A DNA stretch of 64,000 nt from Notamacropus eugenii (taxonomy: Eukaryota; Chordata; Mammalia; Diprotodontia; Macropodidae), in contig NC_092878.1 of assembly GCF_028372415.1 (NCBI RefSeq), forward strand, positions 31,711,903-31,775,902, given 5' to 3'. The position numbers and the translations under genes were made by a program. This document shows positions 12,985-22,560 of this stretch, piece by piece. Under the pieces are notes generated by a model. The model did no database searches, had not been told where the DNA came from, and saw only the letters and a program-made list of their open reading frames with translations. How positions within the stretch are numbered: position 1 is the stretch's first letter; every line of letters begins with the position of its first letter.

Positions 12985-13228
12985 ACAGTGAAACTAGGTG
13001 ATGCAGTGGGTAGTGTTGGTCCTGGAGTCACGAAGACTCATCTCCCTGAGTTCAAATCTGGCCTCAGACACTAGCAGTGTGATCCTGGGCAAGTTACTTA
13101 ATCCTGTTTCCTCATCTGTAAAATGAGCTGGAGAAGAAAATGGCAAACTCCTCCAATATCTTTCTCACAAAAATCCCAAATGGAGTCCCGAACAGTCAAA
13201 CACAAGTGAACATCAACAAGAAATGAGG
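12985..13228 (+). mobile_element. Marsupial CORE-SINE (MAR1/WSINE1 type)
   Basis: Full-length plus copy with 'gagttcaaatctggcctcag' and 'aaaatgagctggagaagaaa', and a tail 'cacaagtgaacatcaacaag'. Confidence 0.92.
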
Positions 13229-13242
13229 AATATGAAGAATTC

Positions 13243-13260
13243 GGGGGGGGGGGGGGGGGG
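13243..13260. repeat. Homopolymer of 18 G
   Basis: Eighteen consecutive G residues lie just past a SINE tail. A run this long is rare, hard to sequence and can form a G-quadruplex. Confidence 0.95.
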
Positions 13261-13784
13261 AACAATCCCATCCAACTGAATAACAACAATATACTTTTAA
13301 ATGCATTAACTTGGGAAATAATATGGCGTGACATTGACCTCCCACCTGCTTGACATGGACATTGTGAGAATCAATGAATTAATAGCTACAAATGCCTTTG
13401 GATTTCATGGGAGAAAACCTCTAAAGAAATATAAGGTATAGTATAGAAGGAAAGAGGGTTGGCCTGAAAAAAAGAAAATGGTGGTGGGTATTGAGGGAAA
13501 ACCATTTGGAGATCAAAAACTGTCTGGAAGTGATTGACAAGGTATTAGAACATATGACTGAATGTTTCCTTTTACTCATTACTCCATGTGTCTTATGTTA
13601 AAGCAGTGCTTAGTGCCTGGCACACAGTAGGTACTTAATAAATGTTAGCTGACTGTGGCTGTACCAACAAAATGTAATTTTGAAGGTTGGCTTACAGCCA
13701 ACTTTGACAGAGGTTCCTTACAAGACATTCAAGGAACAGAAATTCCTTAGTCTTTGACTGATGTGGAAATAGAGCTCTCCAGAG

Positions 13785-13813
13785 CTTGTGAATTGTGTGA
13801 GACAATTCACAAG
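13785..13813. repeat. Perfect 12-bp inverted repeat with 5-base loop
   Basis: CTTGTGAATTGT, loop GTGAG, then ACAATTCACAAG. The stem is perfect and would form a short hairpin on either strand. Confidence 0.9.
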
Positions 13814-14129
13814 GAAAAGGACCAATATGGTTTCTTCCAGACACCTGTACCCTGGAGGACTCCTTGCTGAGTGAATGGGAAAGCCGCCATATCTTCTCGT
13901 AGCTCCACTAGGTAAAGGCAACTAGCATACCTTGTTACTATGGTGATGACAGTCATAAAATGGCCAAGATCAAAGGGCATTTCTATGACACTAAGCTCAT
14001 AATAAGACATTTTCTAAATTCTCTGTGAAATAGACTGACAGTTTTGTTTTTTAAACTGAGCAGAAAAATGACTTCTTCCTATCTTGAACTGCATGATTTT
14101 CTTTTTTGAGAGTAGTAGATTAAAATATT

Positions 14130-14365
14130 TTTTTGGTCCAGAACATTGCTTTCATGAATAGAGGAAGTTCCTAGTAAGGAAACTCCTTCTACCGGTACAC
14201 ACTGGCATATGTTCTCCAATTTGTAGTCTTATATACTGAGAGGAGACTGAGAGGTTGTTATTTACATAGTCACAGACCAGTGTATGCGTGACAAAATCAG
14301 GATTTAAACCTAGAACTTCCTGACTCTAAGACTAGCTTCTCACGATGCCATGGTTTGCCTCTCAC
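14130..14365 (+). mobile_element. SINE-like repeat family B, copy 1
   Basis: It shares the order 'tgctttcat', 'ctagtaaggaaactcc', 'ctccaattt', 'agtc', then 'gatttaaacctagaacttcc' with the element at 20124-20353. The second half is MIR-like. I do not know the family name. Confidence 0.6.
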
Positions 14366-14689
14366 CAAACACTGCTCAGAAGACCATAGAATTTGGGCTG
14401 GAAGGCACCAGAGGAGCCATGCAGTCCACTCCCTTCATTCCACTTTTCCTACCCCCAGTCATCTGTGAAAAATAGAATGAACTCAACTGTAACAATGTCG
14501 AATTAAATCAATTGTGTTTTTTGAGGAAGATGGGAGCAATGGAAGGAACCTTGGTATAGAGGAGTCAGAAAGAACTGGGTTTGTATGCTGCCTTTGACAT
14601 GACCACACACAAGTCATTTAAGGATATGTAACTCTCTAAGCTTCCCTAACAGGACCATGGAAGGAACCTTGGGCATTCTCTCCCAATCC

Positions 14690-14815
14690 CCTCATTTTAC
14701 ATTTGAAGAAATGGAGGTACAGAAGTTTAAATAATTTGTCAAAGGTTACACAAGACATTCTGCAAAAGCTTTCAAGCTCAGGTTCTATAACTTTCCATTG
14801 CCACATGTTGCTTCT
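14690..14815 (-). mobile_element. MIR SINE remnant
   Basis: 'tttacatttgaagaaatgga' through 'gtcaaaggttacacaagaca' is antisense MIR. Confidence 0.65.
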
Positions 14816-15640
14816 CCCAGATTTCTTCCTGTTGATGAGAACTGTTGAGTTTCCACAAAATCACATAACTTTGATAAAGTGACCTAATAATGAAGGTGAC
14901 TTTACTCTTCCTTTCAGACTGGAAAGAAAAATGTTGTCAGAAGAAAGAAAATTAAGTGGGGAAGAGAATTTTGAAGAATAAGTAACAAAAATGACAACAT
15001 TCCAGCTGGGCATATTAACTGACCCTGGCATATGGCACAGCACTGAAGCTATGTGTTTCAGGGATATTTTTAGATGAGTTTTGTAGGGACGCCAGGGTCA
15101 GTTCATTTGGATACTGTTATCCAAATGGTTCCAATTTCACTTTCCCCTGTAATTTGCATATTCTCATCTGACAATGCCATGATGAACATCATTAAACGTT
15201 TATCATAAAGCAATTACATATTATTTAAACTCTAAGCATAAGCGTATGAAAAATGGATTGACTGTGATGTGACAAGATCGCATTGTGTAGTATAAGAAGT
15301 AGGGAAAGGCTGGATGCTCGAAGAGCTTAGAAAACTCGGCAGAGGAATTCAGCTTTGATATGGTACACTGTAGGTTGTTGATAATCTTGACATTATAATA
15401 ATCCCACACATTTATGTAGGTCTTGGTGGTTACAAATGCTTTGAGTATCACTTCATTTGATCCTGTCACCAATTCTGTGAGGAGTAATTTGCTTCAAAGT
15501 GTTTTAGAGGATTCATCTGGCAACGGTACGTAAAATGGATTGGGGGCAGGGAGGAAGGAAGAAGCCAGGGGAAAAGACTAGAGGCAGGAAAGCCAATTAG
15601 GAGGCCATTACAGTAATAGGAATCGAAATAATGAGGCAGC
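14815..15640. other. No gene seen
   Basis: AT-rich sequence without a recognisable element or coding signal. Confidence 0.5.
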
Positions 15641-15870
15641 CAGGTGATAGAGGATAGAGTCAGGAAGACCTGAATTCAAATGTGATCTCAGACATTTACC
15701 AGCTGCATAACCCTGGCCAAATCACTTAACCTCTGTCTGCCTCAGTTTCCTCAACTGTGAAATGGGAATAATAATAGACCTATTTCTCCAGGATTGTTAG
15801 TAGGATCAAATGAAATAATATTTGCAAAGCACACAGTGCCTGACACACAGTAAGGGCTTAATAAAAAAGT
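15640..15870 (+). mobile_element. MIR-type SINE, nearly complete
   Basis: 'gaagacctgaattcaaatgt', 'ctgcctcagtttcctcaact', 'gcacacagtgcctgacacac' and 'agtaagggcttaataaaa' in order. Confidence 0.88.
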
Positions 15871-15876
15871 TGTTTT

Positions 15877-15951
15877 CTTCCTTCCTTCCTTCCTTCCTTC
15901 CTTCCTTCCTTCCTTCCTTCCTTCCTTCCTTCCTTCCTTCCTTCCTTCCTT
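15877..15951. repeat. (TTCC)n microsatellite, about 75 bp
   Basis: A nearly perfect tetranucleotide array grew from the tail of the preceding MIR. It yields spurious lysine/glutamate/glycine/arginine repeats in the minus frames. Confidence 0.97.
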
Positions 15952-16199
15952 GGACATGGGTGTTGGTATTGGGAATGAAGAGGAAGGGACAAATCTATTC
16001 TCAAAGGAAAAAATGGACAAAACATAGTGAATGACTGGATGTGAGAAATGAAAGAGAAAAAGCTCCCAAAATTACTCAAAAGTTTCAAGCTTCAAAGACT
16101 GCAAGAACAGTGATGCTTTGGATAAGGAGAAAAGGGAACCGATTTAATGCAGTGAAGGAAGATGATGAATTTAGGTTTAGACAAGTTGAGCAGACAATG

Positions 16200-16360
16200 A
16201 CAGGCAACAGAAAGAACGCTAGAATCAACCACAGAAGAGGTAGGTTCTAGTCCAGACTCAGTTATTTATTAGGTGTGTAACCTTAGACAAGTCTCTGCGT
16301 CTCAATTTCCTCAACTGTACAATATGGGCATGAGATCACTGGCCTCAAACTTCAATTACA
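16200..16360 (+). mobile_element. MIR SINE remnant
   Basis: 'ttctagtccagactcagtta', 'acaagtctctgcgtctcaat' and 'ttcctcaactgtacaatatg'. Confidence 0.7.
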
Positions 16361-17290
16361 TGTTTAGGTTTAAAACGCTCATCTTTTTACTTTAGTACTA
16401 TTTAAATGCTTATTTCTTTTCCCCCAAATTTAAAAGAGTAGAATACTTTTTATGCATAGGACTACCTAAATATTATTTATATAAATATAAATATATAATA
16501 TTTATCAGATCTGTGCAATCTGAACTGTGACTTGTTTCCGAGATTATAGGATTCTGAAGGTCTCCCCCCAACTCTGACATTCACCTGGAAGAGTTGCACG
16601 ATTCTCATTCATGGGGGTACCCTCTCCAATGGTACAGATTACAATGAATACACACCTCGTCATGCTGTGATTACTGCCCATGTCCTCCCAGCACATCTCC
16701 TCCACAGGGGTCTGCCCAACATCATCGGAGACCTTCCCTTGCCAGGACAATGAGGTAATAAGGTAGTATATAATAAATTCATAATGATGAAGGTTCAGAC
16801 AAAAGTAGAATCAATACTTAATGGAACCAGGGCTGAGAAAAAGAGATGCACGAAATTGTGTCATTGACATAATAGGAAACCAAGCTCTATAACTTGTTGT
16901 TCTATAGGACTGTATAGGCATACAGCAGGTCAGCTTAGTACAAGGCCAGCCAACCTGTCCTGAGGTAGACCTGATGGTGAAGGTCTTAATGGATGGCCAC
17001 CACAAAATGGGTGTTTTCAGCCACAGGAGTTCATGACAAGTGTCTATTAGGACATGGAGAAGTTGCAATTTACATTAGTGGAGTGAAGAAATCGTGAGCC
17101 TTTTGAAATAAGTAGTATCCCTCAGCAAAGGTGGGTCAATCAATCAACTAGCATTTATCAAGTGCTTCCCAGGGTATGAAAGCTGATAATGCAAAGGACA
17201 AAAGAGTCATTGCCCTCAAAGAACTTAGATTTTAAGGAAGAGAACAGAGTTCTGAGTTCTGTGTATGTGAAATACAGGCTGTATAACTAC
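16360..17290. other. No gene seen; unclassified repeat-like block
   Basis: 16395-16510 is very AT-rich. 16540-16750 is denser in GC and open on both strands, with no protein I know; it begins with 'gattctgaaggtctcccccc', like the tail of MIR/L3-type repeats. 16890-17080 is also unassigned. Confidence 0.4.
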
Positions 17291-17292
17291 AT

Positions 17293-17510
17293 TAGTTGGG
17301 AAGCTAATTGGCACAGTGAACAGAGGACTCATCTTCTGAGTTCAAATCCAGCCTCAGACACTTACTACCAGTGTGACCCTGGATAAGTCACTTAACTCTG
17401 TTTGCCTCGGTTTCCTCTTCTTTAAAATGAGCTGGAGAAGGAAAATGGCAAACCACACTCCAGCATCTGTGCCAAGAAAACCCCAGATGGTTTCATGGAC
17501 ACCACCTTTA
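17293..17510 (+). mobile_element. Marsupial CORE-SINE (MAR1/WSINE1 type)
   Basis: 'gagttcaaatccagcctcag', 'aaaatgagctggagaaggaa' and 'ccaagaaaaccccagatggt'. Confidence 0.9.
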
Positions 17511-17604
17511 CCTAACTACAAGTTTTTACTCAATTCAGAATGGAATATTTTTCCATGGGAACACTTTTTGCATTTGATAGCACTAGACAGTGGTATGATG
17601 AAGT

Positions 17605-17790
17605 GAACTGAGAGTTGCATTTGGAGTCAGGAAGTAAACAAGCAGTTATTAAGTTCCTGACCTATGCCAGGTACTGTGTTAACAGTGAATGATACAAAGG
17701 AAAGTGAAAACAAAACAAAAAGACAATCTAGGTGTAAGTCTTGCCTCTGAAACCTAAGAGTTGCGTGACTCTGGGTAAAGTCACGAACTC
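17605..17790 (+). mobile_element. SINE interrupted by an L2-tail-like insertion
   Basis: The SINE text 'gcatttggagtcaggaag' stops at 17634 and resumes at about 17730 with 'aggtgtaagtcttgcctctg'. Between them lies 'taaacaagcagttattaagt' up to 'aaaacaaaaagacaatct', which looks like the antisense end of an L2-type element. Confidence 0.6.
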
Positions 17791-18129
17791 TTCAGACAAC
17801 TCTCTGAGACTATAAGTTGTGACAAACAGATGCCAATCTGCATTGGTAGCCCCCAACACCACTGAAATTACAAGTCAGCCCCCAAAAAATGGTAGTTCAT
17901 GAAAAAGGAAGATTAACATCTAAAGAAATTCCCTTTACAGCTTTGTGTTGGGAACATAATCATGAGATTCTTGGTTCTTTAATCAATTACAATTAAAATA
18001 GGTTCACATTTTTATAGTGCTGTATCATTGACAAAGGGCTTTACCAAGCAACAGAAGCTTGGCCTGGCAACTAATATTGGCCACACTGTAAGCCCCATGA
18101 AAGCAGAGACTACAGTATTTCCAGTCATC

Positions 18130-18270
18130 TTGACTTTTATTTTGCCTCTGGACTGGAGGAGAGAGTGAAGCTGATGACTTTGCCAAGCTCTGCCTCACTT
18201 CAATCCAATTTACATGCAAGTCAAGACACCACGCTTGTCATGTCATTCCTTGGTCCTTTTCGAGAAAGAA
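18130..18270. repeat. Unnamed marsupial repeat, copy 2 (inverse orientation to copy 1)
   Basis: 'tgatgactttgccaagctct' and 'tttacatgcaagtcaagaca', then 'ccttttcgagaaagaaggat', match in reverse complement the start of the block at 11655. Confidence 0.5.
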
Positions 18271-18329
18271 GGATGAACGATACCTTTACAAAAACTAACT
18301 CATGGGATTTTAACAGTAATCTTTTCAAG

Positions 18330-18470
18330 TAACTTGTACAAATATGACCAATCTCATTTTACAGATCAAGAAACTGAGACTCAGAGAATTTATGTAACAT
18401 TGTTGGCAACTGGAAGAGTCAAGATTCAAACCCAGAATTTCTGACACTGAAGTGAGTACAATATTGATTG
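18330..18470 (-). mobile_element. MIR SINE remnant
   Basis: 'ttttacagatcaagaaactg' through 'gattcaaacccagaatttct'. Confidence 0.75.
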
Positions 18471-18984
18471 ACAGAATAAGGACAGAGTTAGGAAACAGCA
18501 TGCTCTTTACTATGTCCAAAAGTCAAGATATCACTCTGTCTTGGTCAAACAACAACAATTATTACAAGACATAAAACTGGAGAAAGGGTAGGAGAAGAGT
18601 AAACTGGTAAAAAATGTCAGATTGTTAGTTTATTTTCCTGTTTAGAAAAGCTGGTTAAAAAGAAAATTGAATAAACTCTCATTTTTAATTTCCAGGTGAG
18701 CTACTAACTCTCCATCAGTACACATATAATTAGGATCCAAGATATTAATGGAAACTCTGAAAGTCACATGAACCTTTTCTCCATGACAACGGCGGGGGTG
18801 ACTAACCAGGCATTTCCTGCTTTTACAAAGATACAGATATTTACTGAAGTATAATGCAGTCCAAGGAGCCTAATGGAAATGGGTAAGTATACCTAAATCA
18901 ACACCAGTACCAAGTTACTGATATAAGTGCATGCATTTAGTCAATCCCAAACATAGCCTTCTGGATTACTGGGTGAGAAGAACT

Positions 18985-19115
18985 GAAAGGAAACATTTAT
19001 TAAGCATTTTCTTTGTTCCAGCAACTGTGCTAAGCACTTTACAAATATTCTCTCTTTTAATCTACACAACAAGCCAGTGCAGCAAGTGCCGTTATTATCC
19101 CCATTTTACAGTTAA
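18985..19115 (-). mobile_element. MIR SINE 3' part
   Basis: 'aacatttattaagcattttc', 'ctgtgctaagcactttacaa' and 'ttattatccccattttacag'. Confidence 0.8.
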
Positions 19116-19272
19116 GACATTATGATAGGGAGCAAATCCCTCCTTTATATGTGGGTATACAAAGCCTAGAAAAGGGAAATAGTGGGAAAGGACCAAAGAG
19201 GATGTAATAGGGGTTTTTTTAAGTCAATTAATAAAAGACAAAGCAAAACCAAGAAGGGATAAAACATAGTAC

Positions 19273-19504
19273 CTTCAATGCTCTGTGGACCCACAAGATT
19301 CATAGCCTGATGAGCCGCATATTCTACACGGGGCCTAGCAATGCCCAGCTGTTCCATCACTCCATGGAGCAACCTCTAAATATCTGCTTCTGAAACTCGG
19401 TCTGGAGTCCGAGGACTATGAGCAGATGATAGAGTCCATCCCAATGCTAGCCAAAACACCATGTTGTACAAGACAGCGCTCAGCATCATGGAGTCTATTG
19501 TCCC
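19273..19504 (-). pseudogene. SCG5: SCG5 (7B2) exon 2-like copy with one in-frame stop
   Basis: The minus strand encodes MMLSAVLYNMVFWLALGW (a signal-peptide-like start), then SPRTPDRVSEADI, a TAG stop (19378-19376), [19 protein letters not shown] and [16 protein letters not shown]. This matches the N-terminal exon of secretogranin V/7B2, the chaperone and inhibitor of prohormone convertase 2. Over the 49 residues after the signal peptide I count two differences: Q to stop and P to A. It is flanked by a tract plus AG acceptor (tttttttgcag) and a GTACTATG donor, so it is a genomic copy, not a processed one. No other SCG5 exon was found. Human SCG5 lies beside GREM1 about 11 Mb from TP53BP1. 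It could be a segmental duplicate, a relocated gene with a CAG-to-TAG change or base error, or an assembly misjoin. The exon identity is firm; the functional status is not. Confidence 0.85.
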
Positions 19505-20123
19505 CTGCAAAAAAAGGAGAAACCAACTATCAATCGGCCACAAGGAGAAAGGGGGCTGTGTGGTTTTCAAAAAAAGGGAATGGTAGGCAATTGAAACTTT
19601 AGGTTACTAAGCTTGACAGCAAATTCTGGTAAAATTCAAGGTTTGTGAGTGTTTAGAAAGGGAAGAGGTGATTACTGTGATCCTGCATGGGTGTAATAAG
19701 AACAAGGGAAGTCAAATGAACCTTATTTCTTTTTGTTGTCAAGGATTTGAACATAGTATATCTTGATTAACAAAGCCTTTTATAATACTCTTTTGGGCAA
19801 GATGGCAAAATGTGGACTGGCTAACGGCATAGTTAGGTAAATTCAGAACTGGCTGACTAACCAGACCCAAAGTGTGGTGATGAATGGATTGATTGATGTC
19901 AGACTGAAGGGAAAAGGGCTATGATGGAATGAAGCTAGATCCTAATCTAGCTCTAATCTATTCAAAATTTTCCCAATGATTTAGTGGAAGAAAGATATAG
20001 GTGGCATGCATTTAAATTTTCAGATGATACATAGCTAGGAGCAGCAGCTAATACACTAAATAACAGACCAGTGATCCAAATGAGTATGGATCAACTGAAG
20101 CTAACAAGGTGAAATATAATCAT

Positions 20124-20353
20124 GAGAGGGATATGGTACAGGTCTGTGCTTTCATTGGGATAGGGAGCTCCTAGATAAGGAAGTCCCTCTAACGATGCAA
20201 GTCAATACTCTCCAATATATAGTTTCAGAGTTGCCCAGAACATTGATTTAAATGACTTTCCAGGGGTCACTCAGCCAATATGGGCCAGAGGCTGGACTTG
20301 AGCTCAGGTTCTTCCAGTGTTAAAGTCAGATTTTCATTGTAGTGCCTCTCTAT
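20124..20353 (+). mobile_element. SINE-like repeat family B, copy 2, with target-site duplication
   Basis: It is flanked by the direct repeat AATATAATCAT at 20113-20123 and 20354-20364. This marks a retroposition into the L3 element. The internal order matches the copy at 14130-14365. Confidence 0.7.
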
Positions 20354-20839
20354 AATATAATCATAGATTAATTAAAAAAAAAAACCTTTGTATATGTGGA
20401 AAAATATATTAAAGATAAAAGTCCTCTATTTGGGCTTAAAAACACAGCTATCAAGTATAGGGCAGGAGACATGTGGATATATAGCAATTAAAGTGAAAAA
20501 AATCTGGAGGATCTGATGGATCAAAAACTCCATACAAGTCAATAAGTATGATGTGGCAATGCAACAGCAAAATCAAATGCAATTTTGGTCTTTATTAATA
20601 TTCAAAGGCAAGGCGGTGGTAGGTGGCCCTGCCCTTCTCTGGCTGATTCAGACAACATATGGAGCATTGCATCCAGTTCTAAGAAGTGAGCCCCTAAGAA
20701 GGGGTTGATCAAGGAAGTGAGGAGACTTGAAACCATGCCTTCTAAAGATTAAAGGAACTGGAATGTAAAGCCTAGAGAAGATTGAGGAGACAAAGGAATG
20801 GTTGCCTTAAACTTCTGAAAGTTTCCAAAGGGCCACAAT

Positions 20840-20990
20840 TTGGAGCCTTCATTTTACAGATGAGGAAACTGAGGCCCAGAGAAGAAAAATTACTTGCCCC
20901 AAGAGATGCATAGCATAGGTGGGAATTTGAACTCAGGTCCTCTGACTCTCCATCCAGGACTCTTTCTACTGCACCACACTGAGTTGGTCC
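20840..20990 (-). mobile_element. MIR SINE inside the L3 element
   Basis: 'attttacagatgaggaaact', 'gaggcccagagaagaaaaat' and 'gggaatttgaactcaggtcc' are antisense MIR. L3 text resumes after it. Confidence 0.88.
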
Positions 20991-21084
20991 TGGACAACAG
21001 AACATGGAACCATGAACAAAAATTACAAGGAAGCAGATTTCACTTTAATAGAAAGAAGAACTTCCTAACAATTGACTTGTTTTG

Positions 21085-22190
21085 CCAGCGGGGCCCTGGG
21101 GCGGGGGCTGGGTGACGCAGCAGGGCCCTGGGCAGAGCATCAGGCGTCCAGGTCCCACGATGCCACAGAGCAATGAAAGGCCAGCAAAGATCTCTGCTCA
21201 GCAAAAGCAGCCACTTGCCAGCCTTCTCAGAGAAGTGGAGGGCCGGGTTTGAGGGCCTTAAAAAGTTCTGCCTTTTACGCGCCAGGCAGGAGACCCGGAG
21301 GACCTGGCACAGGCTGTACCAATCCCTCCAGCGTGGGAGGAAGGTTCTTCGGCTCCAGAGGAAGTGGGGCCAGAAAACGGGCCTGGCTGCTCCCCATAGC
21401 TACCCAATCCCTGGCACTGTAAGCCCCCACATCCGGGGGCACCTCGTTGAAAGCCTGGCAGCATCTGTTGAGAATGCTGCCCAGGAATGCCAGTCAGAGG
21501 AAGAGCCCCGCACGGCAGCAGCTGGCTTGCCAGTGGGCAGTGTGTTAGGTCAGGCCAATGGCTGCAGGCAGAGGACTGACCACCAGGATCCTGGCAGGCT
21601 CAGGACAGCCAGCAGGGAGGGCCAGGTGGAGAGCAGCCCCACCTTAGTCACCTTGAGGAACCATAAGGGAAATGGTTGTTACTGCAGCTGCTACCAAGGG
21701 CTGGGCCCAAACATAATGGAGCCGGAGCAGCCGTCCCTAACTCCGGGAAGGACCCAGCTTAGCCAGCATAGTGGGGAAAAGGATATCACTGCTTCGGGTG
21801 TATAAGGAACTGTCCATGATTCCGTTTGGGTACCGGATCCTGAGGTCCCCCCAGTTTAAATCGAGGAGAACGTGTAAGCTTCGGACAGGCCAGCAGCGGA
21901 GCTGGGTGCAGAAGTTCGCCAGGGGCCATAGGGAGAAGCGCCAGGAAGGCTGCCAGAGGGTACTTGTAGCTCATTCCCTCACTCAGGTCCCAATAGCCCC
22001 GGCTCCCCTCCCTCAGGTTCCTTTCCCAGATATGGACTGCAGCGCCTTAGGGCCCACAGCAAAGGGAAAGAACTCAAGAACACCCAGTAGCCCGGGGCCC
22101 AGAGCCATGTGTCGGAGACGCCCTCCCTAGTCAGCAGAATGGCAATGTCACCCATGGTTGGGATCCATCCCACTTCACCAGACTGAGCAG
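21085..22190. other. Unidentified GC-rich block with a 210-codon open frame
   Basis: The block starts abruptly where an L3/CR1 relic breaks off (after 'cttgttttgcca') and ends before an L2 tail. It is clearly GC-richer than its flanks. On the plus strand it has open frames at 21173-21805 (MKGQQRSLLSKSSHLPAFSE...) and 21771-22130 (MGKRISLLRVYKELSMIPFG...), and a third start MPQSNERPAKISAQQKQPLA at 21161 that soon meets a stop. The mix of frames suggests a decayed retrocopy of an mRNA, but I see no poly(A) tail or target-site duplication and recognise no protein family. A chance long frame in GC-rich DNA is also possible. Confidence 0.35.
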
Positions 22191-22199
22191 TGAGATAGT

Positions 22200-22560
22200 C
22201 TCACCCAAACACACCAATCCAACCTATTTTTCTACTACTCCAATATTCCTTCTCCAGTTAAAGCAATTTAATCTCCTTCCTGTTCCAAGAACACAGCATG
22301 ATCTTCCCTGCCTCAGTTTCTTCTCTCTTATTGTTCCTCTCACTTGAAATGTCTTCATTTCTCCTTTCTGCCTAGTATTAACTCTCCTTAAAGCCCCACC
22401 TATTCCAAGAAAGCTTTTCCTATCTTTTCTAGCCTCTTCCTTCTCTTAACCATACAGTAGCAAACAACCAGATTGTTTGCTACTGTTTCATATAACCTTT
22501 GATTTTCAACTGGAACACAAGCTCCTTGAGAGCAAAATACTGTGAACATACACTTTGTGT
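22200..22560 (+). mobile_element. L2-clade LINE 3' end
   Basis: 'aaagccccacctattccaag', 'aacacaagctccttgagagc' and 'tgcctcacccaatac' follow the L2 tail order. Confidence 0.75.

Larger units (their letters stand above)
19800..21080 (+). mobile_element. L3/CR1-clade LINE 3' part, with two SINEs nested
   Basis: The L3 words appear in the correct order across the insertions: 'ttttcagatgatacatagct' (20020), 'aacaaggtgaaatata' (20104), 'cctctatttgggcttaaaaa' (20423), 'catccagttctaagaagtga' (20670), 'gtaaagcctagagaagattg' (20766) and 'aagaacttcctaacaattga' (21055). The element is old and without an open frame. It is split at 20124-20353 and about 20840-20990. Confidence 0.85.

Noticed and set aside
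15751-16088. Open frames on the minus strand rich in repeated KEGR units
   Set aside because: They are translations of the (TTCC)n microsatellite, not a protein.
2100-17400. tRNA-like heads in the SINEs
   Set aside because: They retain box-like words (gagttcaaatc) but are parts of CORE-SINEs and do not form complete tRNA genes.
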